A stretch of 42,013 bases of DNA, taken from NCBI RefSeq assembly GCF_021991635.1, contig NZ_JAFFJA010000002.1, positions 1 through 42,013 of the forward strand. The letters are read 5' to 3'. A model generated the notes under the pieces. The model saw nothing but the letters and a program-made list of their open reading frames with translations. It had not been told where the DNA came from and searched no databases. The stretch's first letter is position 1; each line of letters starts with the position of its first letter. Origin of the DNA: Tepidanaerobacter sp. GT38 (GTDB taxonomy: Bacteria; Bacillota; Thermosediminibacteria; Thermosediminibacterales; Tepidanaerobacteraceae). Below, one piece after another: positions 25,771 through 35,405 of the stretch. Made by a program: the position numbers and the translations under genes.

Positions 25771-27921
25771 TTGAATCTTTTAGATGATTTAAATCCACAG
25801 CAAAAAAAGGCAGTAACGCATCCAGCAGGCCCGCTACTGGTTCTTGCCGGAGCAGGCAGTGGCAAAACACGCGTCCTCACATATCGCATTGCTTATTTGA
25901 TAAACAACTGTGGTGTAAATCCTAAAAATATAATAGCTATTACTTTTACCAATAAAGCAGCTCAAGAAATGAAAGACAGGGTAAAGCGATTAGTTCCGCA
26001 CGTTGATGATATATTGGTAAGCACTTTTCATTCGGCATGTGTGAGATTTTTGCGGGTTGATATAGATAAGCTGGGGTACGATAGGAACTTTATTATATTT
26101 GATACCCAGGATCAACAGGCGTTGATAAAGGAATGCTTAAAAACTTTAAACATCAATGAAAAAAAATTTACGCCAACTTCGGTTTTAAACTATATAGGCC
26201 GAGCAAAAGATAAACTCTTAGAACCTGCAAAATGCATAGATACTGCAAAAGACATTTGGGAAAAGAATATGGCAACCATATACGAACTGTACCAGAAGCG
26301 ATTAAAAGAAAGCAATGCATTAGATTTTGACGATATTATTATGGTAACTGTAAAGCTATTTAAGGAGTTTCCTGAAGTGCTTTCTTATTATCAGAACCGC
26401 TTTGTACATGTCCTGGTAGATGAGTATCAGGATACCAATTTGGCTCAGTACGAACTTGTAAAAATGATGGCAGCAAAGCACCGGAACCTATGCGTAGTAG
26501 GTGATGATGACCAAAGTATATATAGTTTCAGAGGTGCGGATATTCGAAATATTTTAGAGTTTGAACGGGACTTTCCAGATGCTACGGTAATTCGCTTGGA
26601 GCAAAATTACCGTTCCACTCAGACTATATTAAATGCTGCTAATGATGTAATTCAAAACAATTATGCCCGCAAGAAAAAAACTCTTTGGACCAATAACGGG
26701 GAAGGCGAAAAGATAAATCTGGTTACTTTAGAAGATGAGCATCAGGAGGCCTATTTCATTGCCCGGGAAATAAACGATAGGGTTTTTAGAGACAATCTGA
26801 GGTATAAAGACTTTGCTGTTCTTTATAGAACAAATGCTCAGTCCAGGGTATTAGAAGAGGCCATGGTCAAAATAGGGCTGCCTTACAAAATAATTGGAGG
26901 GTTAAGGTTTTACCAGCGCAAAGAAATAAAGGATATTTTGGCATACTTGCGTGTGGTTGCAAATCCTTCTGATAACGTAAGTCTTTTGAGAATCATAAAT
27001 GTTCCCAAAAGAGGTATCGGTGCTGCTGCAGTAAATAAGCTGACAGCAGCAGCGGAAGTAAAAAATCAAAGCATTTTTGACACAATAATGGATGCAGAGC
27101 ATTTGTCTTTTAATGCTGCAACGCAAAACAAATTGAAAAAGTTTTTACTTATGATACAAGACTTTAGAGATATGTCTAAGAAAATTGCTGTATCGGATTT
27201 GATAAATTACATTCTAGATAAAACCGGCTATATGGACGAGCTCGTAAATGATAATACTAATGAGTCTTTAAGTCGTATAGAAAACCTAAAAGAATTGATA
27301 GGTGCGGCAATTGAATTTGAAGAAAAAAATCAAGAAGCCACCTTGGAAGATTTTCTTACAGAGCTTGCTCTTGTATCTGATGTGGATAATTTAGAGGAAA
27401 ACAGTGATGCTGTGGTGCTTATGACATTACACAGTGCAAAGGGATTGGAGTTTCCAGTGGTGTTTTTGGCCGGTATGGATGAAGGTATTTTTCCACACTC
27501 AAGATCACTCCTTGACAGCAACCAATTGGAAGAAGAACGGAGATTATGCTATGTAGGTATTACAAGGGCAAAAAAGAAACTTTATATGACGAGAGCCTGG
27601 CAGAGAAGCCTTTACGGAAATACATCTTATTATACAGCTTCAAGGTTTTTAAATGAGATTTCACAGGAGTATATAATAGAATCATCTTATGGCATAGCTA
27701 ATGCCAATGCGACTACTACTCCAAAACCTGAGCCTGATATATCTGATAAGGCTATCGGTTTCATTTCTCCTGGTGACCGCGTGAGGCATTCGAAATGGGG
27801 AGAAGGTATTGTTTTAGATATCGATGGTATTGATGAAGATGCTCAAATAACCATAAACTTTCCATCGGTAGGACAGAAACATTTAATACTAAAATATGCA
27901 CCTATTGTGAAGGTGCAATAA
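25771..27921 (+). CDS. pcrA: ATP-dependent DNA helicase PcrA (UvrD family)
   Basis: An SF1A 3'-5' helicase for repair, rolling-circle replication and clearing of RecA or stalled polymerase. Motif I is LAGAGSGKTRVL, motif Ia ITFTNKAAQEMKDR, motif II VDEYQDTN, motif III VGDDDQSIYSFRGAD, motif IV EQNYRST, motif V TLHSAKGLEFPVVF and motif VI EEERRLCYVGITRAK. The C-terminal Tudor-like RNA polymerase-binding domain (GDRVRHSKWGEGIV) is intact. TTG 25771 is chosen: it gives MNLLDDLNPQQKKAV and lies 7 bases after AGGAGG. It has 716 residues. It is followed by ligA. Confidence 0.97.
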   Translation: MNLLDDLNPQQKKAVTHPAGPLLVLAGAGSGKTRVLTYRIAYLINNCGVNPKNIIAITFTNKAAQEMKDRVKRLVPHVDDILVSTFHSACVRFLRVDIDKLGYDRNFIIFDTQDQQALIKECLKTLNINEKKFTPTSVLNYIGRAKDKLLEPAKCIDTAKDIWEKNMATIYELYQKRLKESNALDFDDIIMVTVKLFKEFPEVLSYYQNRFVHVLVDEYQDTNLAQYELVKMMAAKHRNLCVVGDDDQSIYSFRGADIRNILEFERDFPDATVIRLEQNYRSTQTILNAANDVIQNNYARKKKTLWTNNGEGEKINLVTLEDEHQEAYFIAREINDRVFRDNLRYKDFAVLYRTNAQSRVLEEAMVKIGLPYKIIGGLRFYQRKEIKDILAYLRVVANPSDNVSLLRIINVPKRGIGAAAVNKLTAAAEVKNQSIFDTIMDAEHLSFNAATQNKLKKFLLMIQDFRDMSKKIAVSDLINYILDKTGYMDELVNDNTNESLSRIENLKELIGAAIEFEEKNQEATLEDFLTELALVSDVDNLEENSDAVVLMTLHSAKGLEFPVVFLAGMDEGIFPHSRSLLDSNQLEEERRLCYVGITRAKKKLYMTRAWQRSLYGNTSYYTASRFLNEISQEYIIESSYGIANANATTTPKPEPDISDKAIGFISPGDRVRHSKWGEGIVLDIDGIDEDAQITINFPSVGQKHLILKYAPIVKVQ

Positions 27922-27961
27922 GATGCATAAAATCAAATGTAAACTATCCCAGTAAAGGTAA

Positions 27962-30016
<2,055 letters not shown>

Positions 30017-30035
30017 TTAATATTATAAGATGTGA

Positions 30036-30206
30036 TATTTCCTTTTAAATAAAACAAGGACCCTATTCTTAAAAAGTGCTATCCGCAGACAAAAAGCTTA
30101 CAATCATTTGATAAGCTCCCCTCTCTTTTTGCTTTAACTGCGGACTTTGACAGCTTGGAAGATAACCGAGTACTGCTACTAGAAAATTTCTAGTAGTAGT
30201 TTTTTT
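30036..30206 (+). ncRNA. Putative structured small RNA or leader with terminator
   Basis: A possible promoter (TTGGCA at 30000-30005, 17 bases, TTATAA) precedes it. Stems seen: CCGCAG/CTGCGG enclosing CAAAAAG/CTTTTTG and CTTA/TAAG, then CTTGG/CCGAG, then an 11-bp terminator stem. I could not assign it to a known family. Confidence 0.4.
30172..30206 (+). terminator. Strong terminator upstream of inositol operon
   Basis: An 11-bp stem (30172-30182 with 30190-30200, one G:U) with loop AAAATTT, then seven T residues. It ends either ligA transcripts or a separate small RNA. Confidence 0.88.
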
Positions 30207-30362
30207 ACGCAGCTAAAAGTAGAATATTTGGATAAGTTCACATTATCCTAAATATCATATTAAAAAATTATTTAGAAAATGAAGGAGAAATTAGTTTTTT
30301 ATAGAATATATACAATATATATAATATATACATTGCACTGAATATATACTTATTTCTAAAAA

Positions 30363-30376
30363 TGTAAGGGTTTACA
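30363..30376. promoter_or_regulatory. Operator-like palindrome, copy 1
   Basis: TGTAA-GGGT-TTACA, a 14-base element with perfect 5-base arms. It resembles LacI/CcpA-family (cre-like) operators. Confidence 0.55.
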
Positions 30377-30448
30377 TACTTCAGAAACATACTTTTACTC
30401 TGTTATATTTTTAAAAAACTAATCAGGAATGTGTATTCTTTATTTAAT

Positions 30449-30462
30449 TGTAACCGCTTACA
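30449..30462. promoter_or_regulatory. Operator-like palindrome, copy 2
   Basis: TGTAA-CCGC-TTACA, the same arms and spacing as the copy 86 bases upstream. This one fits the cre consensus TGWAANCGNTNWCA fully, so CcpA or a LacI-type local regulator could bind. Confidence 0.65.
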
Positions 30463-30535
30463 AAAATAATTTTTTATTAATTTAGTTTTTGTACAATTAT
30501 ACTGTTATATTTTTAAGGGTGGGGGAAGGTGTTAA

Positions 30536-32032
30536 ATGGAATACATATTAGAAATGAAGAATATTTCAAAACAATTTCCGGGAGTTAAAGCTTTAAATAA
30601 TGTCAATCTTAACATAAAAAAAGGTGAAGTACATGTATTAGTTGGGGAAAACGGAGCGGGTAAATCTACTTTAATGAAAATTCTCAATGGCGTTTATAGT
30701 AAAGACTCTGGAGAAATAGTTTTCAAGGGAAAGCAAATACAAATAAGAAATCCACGAGAAGCTCAAGAAGCAGGTATCAGTATTATCTATCAAGAGCTAA
30801 ACTTAATACCAAAATTGAGTGTAGCTGAAAACATATTTCTAGGTAGAGAACCTTTAAAAAAAAACGGTTTAATTGATTGGAAAATGGTTTATAAAGAAAC
30901 AGAAGTATTATTAAAAAAACTTGAGATAGATCTGGATCCCAGGACTAAAATCAATAAACTTGGAATAGCCCAGCAACAAATGATTGAAATAGCAAAAGCT
31001 TTATCTTTTAAGTCGGATATTATAGTAATGGATGAGCCAACTTCAGCATTGACAGATAAGGAAATAAATAAATTATTTGCTGTTATAAGGCAATTGAAAG
31101 AATCAGGTGTTGCGATTATATACATCTCACATAGGTTAGAAGAAATAAAACAAATAGGGGATAGATTAACGGTTTTAAGAGACGGCAATTATATCGGGAC
31201 TTATGAAGTAAAGGATATAGACATAGATACTATAATTCAACTAATGGTAGGAAGAAAAGTTGATGAAAAATATCCAAAAGAAACTGCGGAAATTTCAGAT
31301 ATAGTTTTAGAAGTGCGGAATCTTAACAATGCGAAACTCAAGAACATATCGTTTCGTTTAAAAAAAGGTGAGATATTGGGTTTGGCTGGATTGATGGGAG
31401 CAGGACGGACTGAATTGGCGAGAGCTATTTTTGGAGTAGATCCTATAAATAGCGGGGATATATATATAAATGGAATCAAAAAGAATATATCATCTCCATT
31501 AGATGCAATAAAAAATGGAATTGGTTTATTACCGGAGGATAGACGGACTCAAGGCCTTATCCAGAAAATGAACGTTTTAGAAAACATAACCCTTCCTAAC
31601 CTGAATAGCTTCGTTGACAGAATATTCATTAATAAGAAAAGGGAAATTAATAAATCCATTGAATTCATAGAACAGGTCAATATCAGAACGCCATCACCAT
31701 TAGCAAAGGTTCGTTTTTTAAGCGGTGGAAATCAGCAAAAGGTAGTTTTGGCCAAATGGCTTTGTGCTAATGTAGAAATTATAATTTTCGATGAACCAAC
31801 CAGAGGAATAGACGTTGGTGCAAAGGTTGAAATTTACAAATTAATATGTAATATGGCAAAAAGAGGAAAAGCTATACTACTTATATCATCTGAATTACCT
31901 GAAGTATTAGGCATGTGTGATAGAATTCTTGTAATGCACGAAGGAGAAATAACGGGAGAATTATCTAGACAAGAAGCTACACAGGAAAAAATATTGAGCT
32001 ATGCTACGGGGAGGAATAAAAATGTTGGATAA
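30536..32032 (+). CDS. Sugar ABC transporter ATPase (RbsA/MglA type), probable inositol importer
   Basis: A cytoplasmic ATPase with two fused ABC domains. Domain 1 (about residues 4-240) has Walker A GENGAGKST, signature-like GIAQQQMIEIAKAL and Walker B IIVMDEPTSAL. Domain 2 (about 255-495) has the degenerate P-loop GLMGAGRTEL normal for this family, signature LSGGNQQKVVLAKWL and IIFDEPTRGID. It is 498 residues, as RbsA. ATG 30536 has GGAAGG upstream. It is first in a seven-gene set with permease, binding protein and inositol enzymes; the substrate is inferred from those enzymes, since the protein itself only shows a CUT2-class sugar importer. Confidence 0.93.
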   Translation: MEYILEMKNISKQFPGVKALNNVNLNIKKGEVHVLVGENGAGKSTLMKILNGVYSKDSGEIVFKGKQIQIRNPREAQEAGISIIYQELNLIPKLSVAENIFLGREPLKKNGLIDWKMVYKETEVLLKKLEIDLDPRTKINKLGIAQQQMIEIAKALSFKSDIIVMDEPTSALTDKEINKLFAVIRQLKESGVAIIYISHRLEEIKQIGDRLTVLRDGNYIGTYEVKDIDIDTIIQLMVGRKVDEKYPKETAEISDIVLEVRNLNNAKLKNISFRLKKGEILGLAGLMGAGRTELARAIFGVDPINSGDIYINGIKKNISSPLDAIKNGIGLLPEDRRTQGLIQKMNVLENITLPNLNSFVDRIFINKKREINKSIEFIEQVNIRTPSPLAKVRFLSGGNQQKVVLAKWLCANVEIIIFDEPTRGIDVGAKVEIYKLICNMAKRGKAILLISSELPEVLGMCDRILVMHEGEITGELSRQEATQEKILSYATGRNKNVG

Positions 32033-33011
32033 TAATGAACCAAAATTGATATTGAACGACAGAAGAAGTCGGTTAGACATTAAAGGCAATCTGGGAGAGT
32101 ATTTGCAAAGATTCGGCATAATTATTGCTCTGTTTCTAATGTGTGCATTTTTAAGCATAACATCACCACATTTTTTAACAGTGAGCAACTTGGCGAATGT
32201 GCTATTACAGTCGTCTATAAATGCTATCTTAGCCTTAGGGGTCACTTTTGTAATCATAACCGGCGGTATTGATTTGTCTTTAGGGTCAGTGTTAGCTTTA
32301 GCAGGAGTAGTTATGGGGGTCATTTTGCAGAATTATGGGAGCATAATAATTGCCATTGTGGCAGCATTAATCGTAGGTGCCTTGTGCGGTTATATAAACG
32401 GACTCTTTATCACAAGATTAAACCTTCCACCCTTTATAGCAACATTGGGAATGATGAGTATAGCTCGAGGCTTAGCTTTGGTAATAACAAAGGGTTATCC
32501 CATTTCGGGTCTTCCTGAGCCAATTAGATTTATAGGTGCAGGTAAGATTTTAGGAATTTCAACACCGATTGTGATAGTGGCTTTACTCTTCATTATCTGT
32601 CATATAATTTTAACTCAAACCAAATTAGGGCGTTATAACTATGCTATAGGCGGAAATGAAGAGGCAGCTAAGTTATCTGGAGTAAATGTAAACAAGTGTA
32701 AAGTTATCCTTTATACAATAACAGGATTGTTTTCTGGGATAGCTGGGATAGTACTTGCAGCGCGGGTAAATTCTGCGTTGGCGATTGCAGGTATGGGATA
32801 TGAACTTGATGCAATTGCAGCCGCAGTAATAGGAGGAGTAAGCCAGGCTGGAGGAGAGGGATCGGTAGCAGGGACAATTTTAGGGGCAATTGTCATGGGG
32901 GTTTTAAGAAACGGTTTGAACCTATTAGATGTATCGACTTACTGGCAACAGGTAGTAATCGGTTTAGTTTTGGTTTGTGCAGTATCCCTTGATCAATTAA
33001 AAAGGAGGTGA
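32022..33011 (+). CDS. Sugar ABC transporter permease (RbsC type)
   Basis: An inner-membrane permease of the BPD_transp_2 family, 329 residues with about 8-10 membrane spans after a 30-residue charged N-terminus. Typical family stretches are VTFVIITGGIDLSLGSVLAL, RTKLG-like QTKLGRYNYAIGGNEEAAKLSGV (the EAA-like cytoplasmic loop) and AIAAAVIGGVSQAGGEGSVAGT. ATG 32022 lies 7 bases after GGGGAGG and overlaps the ATPase stop by 11 bases, so translation is coupled. The final codons and stop contain a full AAGGAGGTGA. Confidence 0.93.
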   Translation: MLDNNEPKLILNDRRSRLDIKGNLGEYLQRFGIIIALFLMCAFLSITSPHFLTVSNLANVLLQSSINAILALGVTFVIITGGIDLSLGSVLALAGVVMGVILQNYGSIIIAIVAALIVGALCGYINGLFITRLNLPPFIATLGMMSIARGLALVITKGYPISGLPEPIRFIGAGKILGISTPIVIVALLFIICHIILTQTKLGRYNYAIGGNEEAAKLSGVNVNKCKVILYTITGLFSGIAGIVLAARVNSALAIAGMGYELDAIAAAVIGGVSQAGGEGSVAGTILGAIVMGVLRNGLNLLDVSTYWQQVVIGLVLVCAVSLDQLKRR

Positions 33012-33012
33012 A

Positions 33013-33048
33013 ATGTTCTTACATAACTTTTTTTTAAAAAAAAGATAA
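33013..33048 (+). CDS. Possible 11-codon leader ORF
   Basis: ATG 33013 follows AAAGGAGGTGA (33001-33011), the strongest SD in the window, and encodes MFLHNFFLKKR before TAA. Within it lies the perfect palindrome C-T8-A8-G (33027-33044). It may be a regulatory mini-ORF, a coupling device, or the remnant of a lost gene start. Coding is unproven. Confidence 0.3.
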   Translation: MFLHNFFLKKR

Positions 33049-33070
33049 CGAATTTGGAGGGGGAAAAAGG

Positions 33071-34051
33071 ATGAAGAGAATTGTATCGATAATTTTAATT
33101 TTCATGTTGTTGCTTGCAACAGTTGCCGGCTGTGGTAGCCAAACTGCAAAAGAATCTACTCAAGACACTCAACAGGCAGAATCTCAAGAACAAGGACCCA
33201 AAAAGCCATCTATAGCGGTTATCCCAAAAGCGTTGGATAGCGAGTTTTGGCTCGATGTAAAAAGTGGTGCCGAAAAAGCGGCTCAGGAAAACAATGTGGA
33301 TTTAACAGTTCTAGCTCCTGACAAAGAATCTAATGTTGAACAGCAGTTCAGGATTATTGAAGATATGATTCAAAAGAAAGTCGACGCTCTATGTATTGCT
33401 CCTTGTGATTCTGCCGGTGTAGTTCCTTTTATAGATAAAGCTAATGAAGCAAATATACCAGTGTTTACAGTTGATACTGATGCGGATGGAGGAGACGTAG
33501 TATCGTTTATCGGAACAGATAATATAATGGGCGGCAAACTTGCCGGTGAAAGAGTTATAGAATTATTAAATGGAAAAGGAAAAGTTGCATTGATAGTTGG
33601 TGTACCTGGACAGCAAACCATGAGAGATAGGGCTGCTGGATTTAAAGAAGCGCTAGCGTCTGCACCTGGTATAGAATTAGTTGCCGAACAGCCAGCTAAC
33701 AGCGAAAGGGCTTTGGCAATGACAGTAATGGAAAATATACTACAAGCTAACCCCGACTTAGATGCAGTTTTCGCTTGCAGCACTCTCATGGCAATGGGAG
33801 CTTTGGAAGCTGTTGAGGCAGCCGGTAAATTAGATCAAGTCAAAGTTATAGGTTTTGACAGTCAACAGGAATCCCTAGAAGCAATTAAAGCAGGTAAAAT
33901 GGATTCTCTAGTGGCTCAAAACTCATTTAATATGGGCTATTTAGGAGTAAAAGCAGCAGTGGATTATTTGAATGGAAAAGACGTACCGAACCGAATAGAT
34001 ACAGGGACAGAATTGGTAACGAAGGACAACGTTGATAAGTATCTGCAATAG
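33071..34051 (+). CDS. Sugar ABC transporter substrate-binding lipoprotein (RbsB type)
   Basis: An extracellular binding protein anchored by lipid. The signal peptide ends in the lipobox TVAGC (Cys at residue 21), and a short Gln/Glu-rich linker follows. The two-lobed Peripla_BP_4 fold starts near residue 45 (IAVIPKALDSEFWLDVKSGAEKAA) and includes FIGTDNIMGGKLAGERV and ALIVGVPGQQTMRDRAAGF. It is 326 residues. ATG 33071 follows GGAGGGGG. It is separated from the next gene by a very stable hairpin. myo-Inositol is the likely ligand from the neighbouring enzymes; ligand specificity cannot be read directly. Confidence 0.92.
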   Translation: MKRIVSIILIFMLLLATVAGCGSQTAKESTQDTQQAESQEQGPKKPSIAVIPKALDSEFWLDVKSGAEKAAQENNVDLTVLAPDKESNVEQQFRIIEDMIQKKVDALCIAPCDSAGVVPFIDKANEANIPVFTVDTDADGGDVVSFIGTDNIMGGKLAGERVIELLNGKGKVALIVGVPGQQTMRDRAAGFKEALASAPGIELVAEQPANSERALAMTVMENILQANPDLDAVFACSTLMAMGALEAVEAAGKLDQVKVIGFDSQQESLEAIKAGKMDSLVAQNSFNMGYLGVKAAVDYLNGKDVPNRIDTGTELVTKDNVDKYLQ

Positions 34052-34060
34052 CCATAAATT

Positions 34061-34091
34061 CTACCCCCGGCTGTAGTTAAGCCGGGGGTGG
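34061..34091 (+). promoter_or_regulatory. Stable intercistronic hairpin
   Basis: ACCCCCGGCT (34063-34072) pairs perfectly with AGCCGGGGGT (34080-34089), extended by a G:U and a G:C pair. No T run follows, so it is more likely a 3'-end stabiliser or processing site than a terminator. It would raise binding-protein mRNA relative to the enzymes. Confidence 0.6.
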
Positions 34092-34139
34092 ACTAAAGTA
34101 TTGTATTAATAATTTTTATTGCAACAGGAGGTAAAAATT

Positions 34140-35333
34140 ATGTCAAAGATGAAAGCGGTTACACTATATGCGGATTGGGAGCCCAGGCCGGACTTCAAAC
34201 TAGGCCCCAAAGACATTGAAGGCAAGCAGACCTATTTGGGCAGCAAAGTATGGAGGAACCCCCGTATAGAAATAGCAGAACATGACATACCAAAGCCAGG
34301 CAAAGGAGAAGTATTAATAGAAGTCAAAGCCTGCGGAATCTGCGGCAGCGACGTACACATGGCCCAACCCGATGAAGACGGCTACATACTCTATCCAGGC
34401 CTTACAGGATTTCCCGCAATACTAGGCCATGAATTCTCTGGCGTAGTAGTAGAAGCAGGTCCTGGAGCCATAGACAAAAGAACAAACAAACCATTTAAAG
34501 GTGGAGAAATAGTAACAGCAGAAGAAATGATGTGGTGTGGAGAATGTCAACCCTGTGCAGATGGCTGGCCCAACCACTGTGAAAGACTAAACGAAATAGG
34601 ATTTAATGTAAACGGCGCCTTTGCCAAATATATAGTAATGCCTGCAAAACTACTATGGAGCTTAGAGCCCTTAAGAGCAAGATACAAAGGCGATGACATC
34701 TTCCTGGCAGGAAGCCTGGTAGAACCCACATCAGTAGCATACAATGCAGTAATCGAGAGAGGAGGGGGAATAAGACCGGGAGACAACGTAGTAATCTGCG
34801 GAGGAGGCCCTATAGGCCTTGCAGCCTGTGCCATACTAAAAAGACAAGGAGCAGCCAAAGTAATCCTATCAGAACCCTCGCCCACCCGTGCAGAACTAGG
34901 CAAAAAACTAGGAGCAGACTACGTAATTGATCCCACAAAAGTAGACTTTGCAGAAGAAGTACTAAGGATCACAGACGGCTATGGAGCAAGCCTGTATCTA
35001 GAAGCTACAGGCTTACCAACAGTAGTATATCCTGGAATAGAAAAAGCCATATGGGAAGGCAGGACACTAAACTCCACCGTAGTAGTAGTAGCCCGTGCTG
35101 ATGCAAAAATGCCGGTAACAGGAGAAGTGTTGCAAGTAAGGCGTGCAAAAATAGTCGGAGCTCAGGGACATTCAGGCCATGGCACCTTCCCGAGAGTAAT
35201 AGAATCCATGGCAGACGGAATGGACATGACACCAATGATCACAAAGAAAATAAAACTAGAAGAAGTGCCTGAAAACATAATAATGCTAAGAACCGACAGA
35301 AAAGAATGCAAAATAACCTGCGTAATGGACTAA
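34140..35333 (+). CDS. iolM: Scyllo-inosose 3-dehydrogenase (IolM-like zinc MDR)
   Basis: A zinc-dependent medium-chain dehydrogenase. In Thermotoga maritima the orthologue (TM0412) oxidises scyllo-inosose to a diketo-inositol with NAD+. The GPKDIEGKQTYLGSKVW segment near residues 22-38 is, from memory, characteristic of that group. Catalytic zinc residues C68 and H97-E98 and the structural zinc cysteines C133, C136, C139 and C147 are present. The cofactor loop is GGGPIGLAA. ATG 34140 lies 8 bases after AGGAGG; 397 residues. Codon use differs sharply from the transporter genes: only 7 of the first 50 codons end in T. It could otherwise be a sorbitol- or threonine-dehydrogenase relative, but the neighbours favour IolM. 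Confidence 0.87.
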   Translation: MSKMKAVTLYADWEPRPDFKLGPKDIEGKQTYLGSKVWRNPRIEIAEHDIPKPGKGEVLIEVKACGICGSDVHMAQPDEDGYILYPGLTGFPAILGHEFSGVVVEAGPGAIDKRTNKPFKGGEIVTAEEMMWCGECQPCADGWPNHCERLNEIGFNVNGAFAKYIVMPAKLLWSLEPLRARYKGDDIFLAGSLVEPTSVAYNAVIERGGGIRPGDNVVICGGGPIGLAACAILKRQGAAKVILSEPSPTRAELGKKLGADYVIDPTKVDFAEEVLRITDGYGASLYLEATGLPTVVYPGIEKAIWEGRTLNSTVVVVARADAKMPVTGEVLQVRRAKIVGAQGHSGHGTFPRVIESMADGMDMTPMITKKIKLEEVPENIIMLRTDRKECKITCVMD

Positions 35334-35405
35334 ACAAAAAATCCGGGAGAAGCCATAAAAAGCTTCTCCTTTGAAAAAACCAAACACTGGAAAGGAGCAA
35401 ACAGC

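Larger units (their letters stand above)
30017..30535 (+). promoter_or_regulatory. 519-base regulatory region before inositol operon
   Basis: No protein gene is seen. It holds, in order: a structured RNA ending in a terminator (about 30036-30206), an inverted repeat GGATAA-N7-TTATCC (30230-30248), an AT-only tract with repeated ATATATAC units (about 30305-30350) including TATAAT at 30320-30325, and two operators with arms TGTAA/TTACA. The operon promoter is not certain; TATAAT at 30320 and TATACT at 30498 are candidates, both with weak -35 boxes. Confidence 0.6.

Noticed and set aside
30036..30206. T-box, 6S or known riboswitch assignment of the leader RNA
   Set aside because: I could not find the T-box sequence, a 6S-like conserved bubble or any riboswitch core by eye, so no family name is given.
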